Source of the DNA: Corynebacterium sp. HMSC27B11 | GTDB taxonomy: Bacteria > Actinomycetota > Actinomycetes > Mycobacteriales > Mycobacteriaceae | Length of the DNA stretch: 64,000 bases | Assembly: GCF_001815985.1 (NCBI RefSeq) | Contig: NZ_KV823578.1 | Location: 81,633 to 145,632, forward strand | Reading direction: 5' to 3' | Shown here: positions 42,695 through 56,857 of the stretch, one piece after another | Layout of the letters: each line of letters starts with the position of its first letter | How positions within the stretch are numbered: position 1 is the first letter of the stretch | Notes under the pieces: generated by a model | Told to the model about the DNA's origin: nothing | The model's database searches: none | What the model saw: only the letters and a program-made list of their open reading frames with translations | Position numbers and translations under genes: made by a program

Positions 42695-45262
42695 ATGTTG
42701 ATTTCTCAGAACTGGCTCACCCGGATCCTGCAGACCGCGAACCCTAGCTGGTCTGTGGACTCCGAGGAACTCGACGCAGGTTTCGTCCGCGTCGGCTTCG
42801 AGACGGAGGGCTACGAGCGCCTCCCGAAGACCGAGGGGCCACTCGTCATCGGCAGGGTGAGCAACATCGAGGAGCTGGAGGGCTTCAAGAAGCCGATCCG
42901 CTACTGTGAGATCGCCGTCGGCGAGGCCAACGGCACCGGCGAGCCACAGAACATCATTTGTGGTGCCCGCAACTTCGCCGAGGGCGACTACGTGATCGTC
43001 GCCCTGCCGGGCACCGTGCTGCCTGGCCCGTTCGAGATCTCCGCGCGCAAGACCTACGGCAAGATCTCCGAGGGCATGATGTGCTCCGCCTCTGAACTCG
43101 GCCTCTACGACGGCACCAGCCCCGGCATCATCACCGTCTCCGAGGAGGAGATCAAGGTCAACGGGCTCGCCGTCGGCGACGACGCCCGTGGCCTGCTGGG
43201 CCTGGATGACACGGTCTTCGAGGTCAACGTCACCCCGGACCGCGGCTATGCGCTGTCCGCCCGCGGCCTGGCCCGCGAGCTGGCGTCCTCCTTCGAGCTG
43301 CAGTACCGCGACCCGGCGCTCGATCCAGCGGCTGCCGCTCTCGACGATGACCTCTTCGCCGGCATCCCGGGCATCAAGGAAGACATCCTTTCCCTGGAGG
43401 TCGAGGAGGATGCGAAGTGCTCCCTCTTCGGTATCCGCAAGGTCGAGGGCATTGACCCGACCGCCGAGTCCCCGCTGTGGCTGCAGCGCGAGCTGATGCT
43501 CTGCGGCCAGCGCCCGGTTAACGCCGCCACGGACGTCACGAATTACGTCATGATGCTGCTCGGCCAGCCGATGCACGCCTTCGACGCTGGCAAGATCACC
43601 GGCAACCTGCGGGTGCACCGCGCCTCCGAGGGCGACACTCTGACCACCCTGGACGGTGTGGAGCGGACCCTGTCCAGCGAGGACGTCGTCATCTCCGACG
43701 ACTCTGGCATCCAGTCCCTGGCCGGTGTGATGGGCGGCAGCACCTCCGAGATCTCCGATGAGACCGTCGATGTGCTCTTCGAGGCCGCTCACTGGGATGA
43801 GCTCACCGTGGCCCGCACCTGCCGCCGCCACAAGCTCTCCTCTGAGTCCTCCCGCCGCTTCGAGCGCGGCACCGACGCCGCGATCATCGGCAATGCCCTG
43901 GACTTCGCGGTCTCGCTGCTGGTCCGCATCGCTGGCGGCAAGGTGGTGCACGGCCGCACCATGGTCGGCGAGGTGCCGAGCATGCCGACGATCCAGATGC
44001 ACACCAACCGTCCGGGCAAGGTTGCGGGCATGATCTACCCGGACGGCACCACGATCGGTCGCCTCCGCGAGGTAGGCTGCACCGTCCGCGAGACCGGCCT
44101 GCGCGATGGCCAGGGTGCCCGCCAGATCGAGGTCACCCCGCCGACCTGGCGCCCGGACCTGACCATCCCGGCCGACCTGGTGGAGGAGGTTCTCCGTCTC
44201 GAGGGGCTGGAGAACATCCCATCGGTCCTGCCGCACGCACCGGTCGGCCGCGGCCTGACGCCACGCCAGCGCCTGCGCCGCCGCATCGGCCACGCGATGG
44301 CCTGGAATGGCTTCGCGGAGATCCTGCCGACGCCGTTCATCGCCAACGATGTTTTCGACGAGTGGGGCCTGGCGGAGGATGATCCGCGCCGCAACGTGGT
44401 GAAGGTCCAGAACCCGCTGGAGTCTGATCACGCTTCTCTGGGCACCACGCTGCTGCCGTCCATGATCGACGCCCTGCGCCGCAACTCCGCGCGTGGTCAG
44501 AAGGACGTCGCCCTGTTCGGCGTGGAGCAGGTTTCCCTGCCCCGCCTGCCGGAAAGCGGGCGCAAGCCGACCCCGATGCCCGCTGTGACCCAGCGCCCGT
44601 CCGAGGCGGAGCTGGACGAGCTGGCTCAGACCCTGCCGGAGCAGCCGCTCTACGTGGCGATGGTCGCCGCCGGCCAGCGCGCTCTGCAGGGCCCGTGGGG
44701 TGGCGCGGAGAACTTCGAGGCTCAGGACGCCTTCGAGGCAGCCCGCCTGATCGGGCGTGCGGCTGGTGTGGACGTGGAGTTCCGCAACGCCGAGTTCCTG
44801 CCGTGGCACCCGGGCCGCTGTGCGGAGATCCTGGTCGACGGCACCGTGGTGGGGCACGCGGGCGAGCTGCACCCGCAGGTCTGCGAGCGCGCCAACATCC
44901 CGGCCCGGAGCATCGCGCTCGAGATCGACCTGGACGCGCTCCCGGTGGAGGAGCGCTTCCCGCAGCCCAAGGTGTCTGCCTTCCCGCCGGTCTACCAGGA
45001 CGTGGCCCTCGTGGTTGACGAGGATCTGCCGGTTGCCGAGGTGCAGAAGGTGCTGCAGGAGGGGGCCGGCGAGCTGCTGGAGAGCATCCGCCTGTTCGAC
45101 ATTTACGAGTCGGATTCGCTGGCCCAGGGCAAGCGTTCGCTGACCTTCTCCCTGAGCTTCCGTGCGACGGACCGCACGCTGACCGAGGATGAGGCATCGG
45201 AGGGTCGCCGTGCGGCCATCGACGCCGCCACGGCGAAACTGGGTGCTGAGCTTCGCTCCTAG
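42695..45262 (+). CDS. pheT: Phenylalanyl-tRNA synthetase beta subunit
   Basis: This 855-residue subunit begins MLISQNWLTRILQ. It has a tRNA-binding OB domain (residues 40-160), B3/B4 editing domain (about 225-420), B5 and the C-terminal anticodon-binding FDX-ACB domain ending in TFSLSFRATDRTLTEDEA. The length is slightly above the bacterial norm of about 800. The stop codon TAG lies inside the first unit of a 19-nt tandem repeat. Confidence 0.96.
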   Translation: MLISQNWLTRILQTANPSWSVDSEELDAGFVRVGFETEGYERLPKTEGPLVIGRVSNIEELEGFKKPIRYCEIAVGEANGTGEPQNIICGARNFAEGDYVIVALPGTVLPGPFEISARKTYGKISEGMMCSASELGLYDGTSPGIITVSEEEIKVNGLAVGDDARGLLGLDDTVFEVNVTPDRGYALSARGLARELASSFELQYRDPALDPAAAALDDDLFAGIPGIKEDILSLEVEEDAKCSLFGIRKVEGIDPTAESPLWLQRELMLCGQRPVNAATDVTNYVMMLLGQPMHAFDAGKITGNLRVHRASEGDTLTTLDGVERTLSSEDVVISDDSGIQSLAGVMGGSTSEISDETVDVLFEAAHWDELTVARTCRRHKLSSESSRRFERGTDAAIIGNALDFAVSLLVRIAGGKVVHGRTMVGEVPSMPTIQMHTNRPGKVAGMIYPDGTTIGRLREVGCTVRETGLRDGQGARQIEVTPPTWRPDLTIPADLVEEVLRLEGLENIPSVLPHAPVGRGLTPRQRLRRRIGHAMAWNGFAEILPTPFIANDVFDEWGLAEDDPRRNVVKVQNPLESDHASLGTTLLPSMIDALRRNSARGQKDVALFGVEQVSLPRLPESGRKPTPMPAVTQRPSEAELDELAQTLPEQPLYVAMVAAGQRALQGPWGGAENFEAQDAFEAARLIGRAAGVDVEFRNAEFLPWHPGRCAEILVDGTVVGHAGELHPQVCERANIPARSIALEIDLDALPVEERFPQPKVSAFPPVYQDVALVVDEDLPVAEVQKVLQEGAGELLESIRLFDIYESDSLAQGKRSLTFSLSFRATDRTLTEDEASEGRRAAIDAATAKLGAELRS

Positions 45263-45325
45263 GGCACAGCTTCGCTGCTAGGACACAGCTTCGCTCCTAA
45301 TGTGCAGCTGCGTTCTTAGGGCGCG
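45250..45325 (+). repeat. Four tandem 19-nt units across the pheT stop
   Basis: Units start at 45250, 45269, 45288 and 45307. The first two read GCTTCGCTCCTAGGGCACA and GCTTCGCTGCTAGGACACA; the third and fourth are more diverged. The first unit contains the pheT TAG stop, so the copies look like amplified gene-end sequence. Confidence 0.75.
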
Positions 45326-45366
45326 GCCGTGCTCTGAGGGGAGCGGACCTCTAGAACATACCCCTT

Positions 45367-45401
45367 ATGCAGCCCGCGAGGACCACCATCGCGGGCTGCA
45401 T
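45367..45401 (+). terminator. pheST terminator
   Basis: A 13-bp perfect stem (ATGCAGCCCGCGA and its complement) with a 9-nt loop is followed by ATTTTGC. Confidence 0.8.
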
Positions 45402-45458
45402 ATTTTGCATAAGCGTGTATATATTGCATTTTTCTGTGATCGGGCGCATAATTAAAGA
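45402..45458 (+). promoter_or_regulatory. argC promoter and candidate ArgR operator
   Basis: This AT-rich block holds TATATT (45420-45425) as a -10 box. The motif GCAT recurs at 45407, 45426 and 45446 with 19-20 nt spacing, on an AT-rich background. ArgR boxes are AT-rich TGCAT-type palindromes, but no clean 18-bp palindrome is present. Confidence 0.4.
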
Positions 45459-46496
45459 ATGAAGAAGATTGCAGTCGCAGGAGCCAGCGGTTACGCAGGC
45501 GGGGAAGCTCTCCGCTTGCTGCTCAACCACCCGGGATACGGCGTGGACTTCGAGATCGGGGCCCTCACTGGGGGTTCCAACGCCGGCCAGAACTTCGGGG
45601 AACTCGCCCCGGCACTGACCCCCTTGGCGGATCGCACCCTCCAGGAGACCACCCCGGAGGTGCTCGCCGAGCACGACATGGCGATTCTCGCTCTCCCGCA
45701 CGGCGTTTCTGCCACCCTCGTGGAGCAGGGGCTGCCGGAAGATATGAAGATCGTGGACTGTGGTGCGGATTACCGGCTGCGCAACGAGGACCTGTGGGAG
45801 CGCTACTACGGCACCCCGCACGCCGGTAGCTGGACCTATGGCATCCCGGAGATGCCCGGCCACCGCGAGGAGATCGCCGCAGCTAACCGCGTCGCCGCCC
45901 CCGGCTGCTTCCCGACCGGCGCGACCATCGCCGCTATGCCCGGCATCGCCGCCGGCATGATGGCCCCACAGGTCTCCGTTGTTTCCGTCACCGGCGTCTC
46001 GGGGGCGGGTAAGAAGCCCAGCGTGGCCCTGCTCGGTGCCGAAACCATGCAGAACCTCCGCGCCTACGGTGTGATGACCCACCGGCACGCCCCGGAGATC
46101 AAGCAGAACCTCCTCGAGCTCGTCCCGGGTGGCGACCAGGGCGACGACGTCCACGTCACCTTCACCCCCGTCCTAGCACCGCTCGTGCGCGGCATCCTCA
46201 CGACCGTCACCGCACCGGCCCGCGGTAGCGCCGCCGACGTCCGACGCGCCTACGAGGACTTCTGCGCATCCGAGCCCTTCCTGCACCTCCTGCCGGAAGG
46301 CCAGCAGCCAGAGACCCGCCACGTCGCCGGTACCAACATGGTTCATCTGCAGGTCGCCGTGGACGACGGCATGATCGTCGCGACCTCCGCGATCGACAAC
46401 CTGACCAAGGGCACCGCGGGCGCTGCCGTCCAGTGCCTCAACCTGATGAACGGTTGGGACGAGACCGCAGGCCTGCCGACCATCGCCGCGACCTAA
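45459..46496 (+). CDS. argC: N-acetyl-gamma-glutamyl-phosphate reductase
   Basis: This 345-residue enzyme carries out the third step of arginine synthesis. The NADP-binding start is [17 protein letters not shown], and the catalytic Cys is in [13 protein letters not shown] near residue 150. The [14 protein letters not shown] loop appears as [13 protein letters not shown]. It is the first gene of argCJBDFR and GH, preceded by its own AT-rich promoter. Confidence 0.96.
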   Translation: MKKIAVAGASGYAGGEALRLLLNHPGYGVDFEIGALTGGSNAGQNFGELAPALTPLADRTLQETTPEVLAEHDMAILALPHGVSATLVEQGLPEDMKIVDCGADYRLRNEDLWERYYGTPHAGSWTYGIPEMPGHREEIAAANRVAAPGCFPTGATIAAMPGIAAGMMAPQVSVVSVTGVSGAGKKPSVALLGAETMQNLRAYGVMTHRHAPEIKQNLLELVPGGDQGDDVHVTFTPVLAPLVRGILTTVTAPARGSAADVRRAYEDFCASEPFLHLLPEGQQPETRHVAGTNMVHLQVAVDDGMIVATSAIDNLTKGTAGAAVQCLNLMNGWDETAGLPTIAAT

Positions 46497-46557
46497 CTCA
46501 GCGACAACCTAACGCAGCAGCGTCTTAATACAGCGCCGTCGTAACACAGCGCCGTTC
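46494..46557 (+). repeat. Four tandem 16-nt units starting at the argC stop
   Basis: Units at 46494, 46510, 46526 and 46542 read TAACTCAGCGACAACC, TAACGCAGCAGCGTCT, TAATACAGCGCCGTCG and TAACACAGCGCCGTTC. The first TAA is the argC stop codon. The array fills half of the 123-bp argC-argJ gap. Confidence 0.7.
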
Positions 46558-46619
46558 CACACGCCGAACAACACACCCACCACATCAACCCCTTTGAAGA
46601 AGTAGAAGAAGAGCACGCA

Positions 46620-47822
46620 GTGAGCACCCAGCCTGAACACCACAACCCACAAGCCGGTCAGTGCACCGGAGTCACCGCCCCGGCTGGCTTCCGCGCCGCC
46701 GGCGTCACCGCAGGCATTAAGCCCTCCGGCAACCCGGACATGGCCCTGCTGGTCAACGACGGCCCCGACTACCACGCCGCCGCGTTGTTCACCCGTAACC
46801 AGATCAAGGCCGCGCCTGTCCAGCTGACCAAGTCGCTGCACAACGGAACTTTCCGCGCAGCCGTCATCAACGCCGGCAACGCGAATGCCTGCACGGGGGA
46901 GCAGGGCATGGCGGACGCGAAGCGCACCGGCGAGCTCGTCGGCAGCGCGCTGGGGATTGACGCCGCGGACGTGGCCGTGTGCTCCACCGGCCTGATCGGC
47001 GACCTGCTGCCGATGGACAAGATCGAGGCGGGAGTTGGTGCGCTGGCCTCCGAGCTCTCCACCGACCTCGAAGCAGGTACCAAGGCAGCCGAGGCGATCA
47101 TGACCACGGATACCGTCATCAAGCAGGCGGTCTACGAGGGTGATGGCTGGAGCATCGGCGCGATGGCCAAGGGCGTGGGAATGATGGCCCCATCCCTGGC
47201 CACGATGCTGGTCTTCCTCACCACCGACGCCAAGCTGCCCAGCGCAGAGGCCGCCCAGGAGGCGTTGGGGGCGGCCAGCGGGGTCACCTTCGACTGCATC
47301 GACGTGGACGGCTCCACTTCCACCAACGACACCCTCATCATGCTCGCCAACGGTGCCTCCGGTGTGGAGCCGGACGCCGCTGAGTTCGCCCGCGCGGTCC
47401 ACGAGGTGTGCCTCGACCTCACCCGCCAGCTGCAGGGTGATGCCGAGGGCGTGACCAAGAAGGTCGCGATCACCGTCACCGGCGCAGCTACGGACGAGGA
47501 GGCCAAGGCCGCCGCGCGCGTCATCGGCCGCGACAACCTCTTCAAGTGCGCGATGTTCGGCTCCGACCCGAACTGGGGCCGCGTGCTCGCCGCCGTCGGC
47601 ATGGCCCCGGTGACCATGGATCCGAGCAAGATTCGGGTGTCCTTCAACGGCCACGACGTCTGCGTCGACGCCGCCGGAACCCCGAACGCCCGCGAGGTTG
47701 ATCTCTCGGGTGAGGACATCGACGTCGAGGTCAACCTCGCCAGCGGCGACGGCGCGGCCACCGTCTGGACCACCGACCTGTCCTACTCCTACGTCGAGAT
47801 CAACTCCGAGTACTCCAGCTAA
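46620..47822 (+). CDS. argJ: Bifunctional ornithine acetyltransferase / N-acetylglutamate synthase
   Basis: This 400-residue Ntn-type enzyme cleaves itself between Ala and Thr in [14 protein letters not shown] near residue 197, where Thr becomes the nucleophile. It recycles acetyl groups from acetylornithine to glutamate. The start is GTG; an AAGAAG-type purine run lies upstream. Members run about 390-410 residues, so it is full length. Confidence 0.95.
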   Translation: MSTQPEHHNPQAGQCTGVTAPAGFRAAGVTAGIKPSGNPDMALLVNDGPDYHAAALFTRNQIKAAPVQLTKSLHNGTFRAAVINAGNANACTGEQGMADAKRTGELVGSALGIDAADVAVCSTGLIGDLLPMDKIEAGVGALASELSTDLEAGTKAAEAIMTTDTVIKQAVYEGDGWSIGAMAKGVGMMAPSLATMLVFLTTDAKLPSAEAAQEALGAASGVTFDCIDVDGSTSTNDTLIMLANGASGVEPDAAEFARAVHEVCLDLTRQLQGDAEGVTKKVAITVTGAATDEEAKAAARVIGRDNLFKCAMFGSDPNWGRVLAAVGMAPVTMDPSKIRVSFNGHDVCVDAAGTPNAREVDLSGEDIDVEVNLASGDGAATVWTTDLSYSYVEINSEYSS

Positions 47823-47849
47823 GCGCCAGCGGTAACCCAAGGATTCACC

Positions 47850-48764
47850 ATGCCTAAGATTCACGACTCCTCCTGCACCAGCGGGCTGACCCCGTCGCAG
47901 CGCTCCCACGTGCTGGCCGAGGCCCTGCCGTGGCTGCTGCACTACCGCGACAAGATCGTGGTGGTGAAGTACGGCGGCAACGCCATGATCGACGACGAGC
48001 TCAAGCGTGCCTTTGCCGCCGACATGGTCTTCCTCCGCGCTGTCGGCGCGCGCCCCGTCGTCGTGCACGGCGGCGGGCCGCAGATCAACACGATGCTCGA
48101 CAAGGTCGGCCTGGAAGGGGAGTTTCGCGGTGGCTTCCGCGTCACCTCGCCTGAGGTCATGGAGTACGTGCGCATGGTGCTCTTCGGCAAGGTCGGTCGC
48201 GAGCTGGTCGGCCTCATCAACGAGCACGGGCCCTACGCGGTGGGCGCCTCCGGCGAGGATGCTGGCCTGTTCACGGCCGAGAAGTTCCAGCCCGAGATCG
48301 ATGGGGAACTGGTGGACATCGGCCGGGTCGGCAATATCACCGACGTCGACCCCACCAGCCTGTTCGACCTCATCGATGCCGGCCGCATCCCGGTGGTTTC
48401 GACGATTGCCCCGGATGACGACGGTCTGGTCTACAACATCAATGCCGACACCGCCGCTGGTGCGCTGGCGGGAGCCCTGGACGCCGAGCGCCTCGTCATG
48501 CTCACCAACGTGCCGGGGCTCTACACCGACTGGCCGAACCGGGACTCGCTGGTTTCCAGCCTCACCCCCGAGGAGCTGGAGGAGCTCCTCCCGACCCTGG
48601 ATAGCGGCATGATCCCGAAGATGACCGCCTGCCTGGACGCCATTCGCAACGGCGCGAAGGCCGCCCACGTCATCGATGGGCGTGTGCCGCACTCGGTGAT
48701 CCTCGAGCTGATGACCGAAGGCGGTATCGGCACGATGATCGCCGCAGAGTCCTACGAGCACTAA
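47850..48764 (+). CDS. argB: Acetylglutamate kinase
   Basis: This 304-residue amino-acid kinase has [30 protein letters not shown] and [16 protein letters not shown] ATP loop ([15 protein letters not shown]). An N-terminal extension of about 25 residues before the kinase core is typical of arginine-inhibited forms, so feedback inhibition is likely. It starts 27 nt after argJ. Confidence 0.95.
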   Translation: MPKIHDSSCTSGLTPSQRSHVLAEALPWLLHYRDKIVVVKYGGNAMIDDELKRAFAADMVFLRAVGARPVVVHGGGPQINTMLDKVGLEGEFRGGFRVTSPEVMEYVRMVLFGKVGRELVGLINEHGPYAVGASGEDAGLFTAEKFQPEIDGELVDIGRVGNITDVDPTSLFDLIDAGRIPVVSTIAPDDDGLVYNINADTAAGALAGALDAERLVMLTNVPGLYTDWPNRDSLVSSLTPEELEELLPTLDSGMIPKMTACLDAIRNGAKAAHVIDGRVPHSVILELMTEGGIGTMIAAESYEH

Positions 48765-48813
48765 AACCCAGCAGCAAGAAACTTCCGACGCACAACCCCG
48801 AAGGATCAAGGCG

Positions 48814-51451
<2,638 letters not shown>

Positions 51452-51540
51452 GAACCGTGCCAGCGATCCGGTGGGCAAGCGGCCGTCCAGAATGGACGCC
51501 ACTAGCCCGCGCCGGATGCTCAACAAAAAATCTGAACAAC

Positions 51541-51546
51541 TAGAAT
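51541..51546 (+). promoter_or_regulatory. -10 box before argG
   Basis: TAGAAT in a short AT-rich block of the 134-bp argR-argG gap suggests a separate argG promoter. No clear -35 was seen. Confidence 0.35.
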
Positions 51547-51585
51547 CTTTAAAAGAAGAACAGAAAACGGGGAAAGGAAACCTCA

Positions 51586-52785
51586 ATGAAGGATCGCGTC
51601 GTACTCGCATACTCCGGTGGCCTGGACACCACCGTCGCCATCAGCTGGATCGCCAAGGAGCGCAATGCTGAGGTCATCGCCGTGTCCATCGACCTGGGCC
51701 AGGGTGGCGAGGACATGGAGACCGTCCGCCAGCGCGCGCTCGGCGCCGGCGCTGTGGAGTCCATCGTCGTGGACGCCCGCGACGAGTTCGCCAACGACTA
51801 CTGCCTGCCGACCATCAAGGCCAACGGTCTGTACATGAAGGAGTACCCGCTGGTCTCCGCGATCTCCCGCCCGCTGATCGTCAAGCACATGGCCGAGGCT
51901 GCCAAGGAGCACAACGGCACTGCCGTCGCCCACGGCTGCACCGGTAAGGGCAACGACCAGGTCCGTTTCGAGGTCGGCTTCGCCAACACCGCACCGGAGC
52001 TGGAGATCATCGCCCCGGCCCGCGACTACGCCTGGACCCGCGACAAGGCCATCGCCTTCGCCGAGGAAAACGACATCCCGATCGAGCAGTCCAAGTCCTC
52101 CCCGTTCTCCATCGACCAGAACGTCTGGGGCCGTGCGGTCGAGACCGGCTACCTGGAGGACCTGTGGAACGCCCCGACCAAGGACGTCTACGCCTACACC
52201 GAGGACCCGGCCCTGGGCCAGGCCCCGGATGAGGTCATCATCTCCTTCGAGGCCGGCGTGCCGGTGGCCATCGACGGCCGCAAGGTGACCGTCCTGGAGG
52301 CCATCGAGGAGCTCAACCGCCGCGCTGGTGCGCAGGGCGTGGGCCGCCTGGACATGGTCGAGGACCGCCTGGTGGGCATCAAGTCCCGCGAGATCTACGA
52401 GGCTCCGGGCGCGATGACCCTCATCCGCGCGCACGAGGCCATGGAGGCCGTCACCATCGAGCGCGAGCTGGCTCGTTACAAGCGCGGCATCGACGCCGAG
52501 TGGTCCGACCTGGTCTACGACGGCCTGTGGTTCTCCCCGCTGAAGCGCTCCCTGGATGCCTTCATCGAGGAGTCCCAGGAGCACGTCACCGGCGACATCC
52601 GCCTGGTGCTGCACGCCGGCAACATCATCATCAATGGCCGCCGTTCCGACCACTCCCTCTACGACTTCAACCTGGCCACCTACGACGAGGGCGATAGCTT
52701 CGACCAGTCCCTGGCCAAGGGCTTCGTGGAGCTGCACGGCCTGTCCTCCAAGATCGCCGCTAAGCGCGATATGGGCATCCTGTAA
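51586..52785 (+). CDS. argG: Argininosuccinate synthase
   Basis: This 399-residue ATP-dependent ligase joins citrulline and aspartate. The P-loop [14 protein letters not shown] is at the N-terminus, with [16 protein letters not shown] for citrulline and ATP contact. Length and pattern are those of actinobacterial enzymes. AAAGGA precedes the ATG. Confidence 0.97.
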   Translation: MKDRVVLAYSGGLDTTVAISWIAKERNAEVIAVSIDLGQGGEDMETVRQRALGAGAVESIVVDARDEFANDYCLPTIKANGLYMKEYPLVSAISRPLIVKHMAEAAKEHNGTAVAHGCTGKGNDQVRFEVGFANTAPELEIIAPARDYAWTRDKAIAFAEENDIPIEQSKSSPFSIDQNVWGRAVETGYLEDLWNAPTKDVYAYTEDPALGQAPDEVIISFEAGVPVAIDGRKVTVLEAIEELNRRAGAQGVGRLDMVEDRLVGIKSREIYEAPGAMTLIRAHEAMEAVTIERELARYKRGIDAEWSDLVYDGLWFSPLKRSLDAFIEESQEHVTGDIRLVLHAGNIIINGRRSDHSLYDFNLATYDEGDSFDQSLAKGFVELHGLSSKIAAKRDMGIL

Positions 52786-52797
52786 TAGCCCCTTCCT

Positions 52798-52829
52798 GGC
52801 GGGCGGTCCCGTTCGTGGGGCTGCCCGCC
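52798..52829 (+). terminator. Hairpin between argG and argH
   Basis: The stem GGCGGGC with GCCCGCC is followed by GTTAGTTTCTTT. It may attenuate read-through from argG into argH. Confidence 0.55.
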
Positions 52830-52843
52830 GTTAGTTTCTTTAA

Positions 52844-54355
<1,512 letters not shown>

Positions 54356-54367
54356 GGAAAGAGCGTC

Positions 54368-54384
54368 GCGGGGTTTAGCCCCGC
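54368..54384. terminator. Weak hairpin between argH and the thiF-like gene
   Basis: GCGGGG and CCCCGC around a 5-nt loop lie at the convergent gene ends and overlap the stop of the thiF-like gene. There is no T run. Confidence 0.35.
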
Positions 54385-55652
54385 ACCCCTCCGGGCAGGT
54401 TGTGCAGCGTGATTCCATACTCGCTGGCAACCTGCCCGTATTTTTCGGCGAAGTGCTGGCTGCGTACTCCGGAGGCACAGTAAACCACCGCGTCGGTGCC
54501 CTGGTGGCGGGCGAAGGCCTCGGCCACTGCAGGCGAGGCAACGTCCAGGGTGCCCGCGGGATCCGCGAGCGCGGACATCGCTAGGTGCTCGTCGGCGCCC
54601 TGCTCGCCGATGAATCCCGGCTGGGCGAGGAGCGTTTCGTGGTACTCCCGGACGTCCACCGTAAAAGCTTTGCCGGTGCGGACGAGCTCGTGCAGCGCGG
54701 CGTTGTCCGATGCCTGTGCTGGGCAGTCGCCTGGGGCCTGGTTCGGCGTGGTCTCCGAAGACTCCGGGGACTGGACTGCGCAGGCGGCAGAGGAGGCCGC
54801 GGGGCCGTCGCTGGGGGACAGGGCCGCGACTGGTTGGCGGCTCGGGTCGGGGGCGATGCGGAAGCTCTGGGTGCGCGCTGTGAGAGCGTCGTAGCTCACA
54901 ACGGTGCCGAGCAGCGGCTGTCCGACCCCGGTGACCCACTTGATGGCCTCTGTGGCGGCCAGCGCGCCCATCACGGCGGTGGTCGCGCCCAACACGCCGG
55001 CGCTCGCGCAGTCGGGGATCGAATCTCCGCTGGGCTTCTCTGGGAACAGATCCCGCAGCCCGATGCCGCGTTCACCGCTGGCGGTGGAGTTGAACACCGA
55101 GATCTGCCCGGCGAAACGCAGGACCGTGGTCCAGACCAGGGGAGTACCGGAGATTTCGGCGGCGTCGGCCACCAGGAATTTCGTGTCGAAGTTATCGGAG
55201 CCGTCAATGACCAGATCGACCTGCCGGAATGCCTCGACGATATTCTCGGTGTCCAGGCGGTAGCGGTGGGTCTCGACCCGGATATCCGGCTGGATGCGCT
55301 TCAAGGCATCGGTGGCTGCATCCACCTTCGCCCGGCCGACGTCCTCGGCCGAGAACAGGATCTGGCGGTGCAGGTTGGTCACGTCCACCGTGTCGTCGTC
55401 ATAGAGCACGATCGTGCCCACTCCGGCCGAAGCCAGGGACTGCATCGCGGGGCAACCTAATCCGCCGGCCCCAACGACGAGCACGCGGGCGTCGTGCAGC
55501 CGCTGCTGCTCGGCGGGTCCGAAGCCCGGCAGGTTCAGGTGGCGGGCGGTGCGCCGTTGCTCGCGGTAGGGAAGCGAGACGAAGTCACCGGCGGGGAATG
55601 CCTGCTCGGTTCCCGCTGTGTGCGGGGAAGAAGTGTGTGTGTTTTCAGCCAC
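54375..55652 (-). CDS. ThiF/MoeB-type adenylyltransferase with rhodanese domain
   Basis: This 425-residue protein should activate the C-terminal glycine of ThiS and pass sulfur to it. Residues 40-280 are the E1-like domain, with VVGAGGLGCPAMQSLASAG and the Cys in IPDCASAGVLGATT. The CxxC zinc pairs of E. coli ThiF are absent. After a linker of about 50 Ser/Ala/Pro-rich residues, the rhodanese domain has its active Cys in VVYCASGVRSQHF. The start is GTG. It is the last gene of the thiamine operon, 2 nt after thiG. Confidence 0.87.
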   Translation of the reverse strand: MAENTHTSSPHTAGTEQAFPAGDFVSLPYREQRRTARHLNLPGFGPAEQQRLHDARVLVVGAGGLGCPAMQSLASAGVGTIVLYDDDTVDVTNLHRQILFSAEDVGRAKVDAATDALKRIQPDIRVETHRYRLDTENIVEAFRQVDLVIDGSDNFDTKFLVADAAEISGTPLVWTTVLRFAGQISVFNSTASGERGIGLRDLFPEKPSGDSIPDCASAGVLGATTAVMGALAATEAIKWVTGVGQPLLGTVVSYDALTARTQSFRIAPDPSRQPVAALSPSDGPAASSAACAVQSPESSETTPNQAPGDCPAQASDNAALHELVRTGKAFTVDVREYHETLLAQPGFIGEQGADEHLAMSALADPAGTLDVASPAVAEAFARHQGTDAVVYCASGVRSQHFAEKYGQVASEYGITLHNLPGGVRG

Positions 55653-55654
55653 GC

Positions 55655-56491
<837 letters not shown>

Positions 56492-56574
56492 CTATGCCTT
56501 CTTCTGTGTGTGTCGGTGCCGTCGTTCCAGGGGCTTCGTGGCTGGCTCAGCCGAGCGAGCGGGAAACGGCAAGC

Positions 56575-56781
56575 TTAGCCACCCTGCACTGCGACGAGGA
56601 TGTCGATCTCGTCGCCGTCGGCCACCCCGCGGTTCTCCCACTGACTGCGTGGCACGACCGCCTGGTTCAGCGCGATCGCGATGCCCGTGGCATCCTTCTC
56701 GCCGGTCTCGTTGGCGACGACGTCGGCGATCGTGAGTCCCGCCTTGCCCTGGCGCTCTTCCTGGTTCACCGTGTAATTCAT
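56575..56781 (-). CDS. thiS: Sulfur carrier protein ThiS
   Basis: This is a 68-residue ubiquitin-like protein ending in the required Gly-Gly (ILVAVQGG). IALNQAVVPRSQW is the usual central strand. An upstream in-frame start would add about 24 residues not found in ThiS, so the ATG at 56781 is used. It lies between thiO and thiG. Confidence 0.9.
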   Translation of the reverse strand: MNYTVNQEERQGKAGLTIADVVANETGEKDATGIAIALNQAVVPRSQWENRGVADGDEIDILVAVQGG

Positions 56782-56857
56782 TCTCGATGCATCCTTTCGT
56801 CCGTCTTTCTCCGGGCGTTCTGCTTGCCCCATTATCTCCCAGTCGCGTGCCACTGGC

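Noticed and set aside
45402..45458. Calling a definite ArgR box before argC
   Set aside because: TGCAT-like elements recur, but no complete 18-bp palindrome was found, so it is listed only as a candidate.
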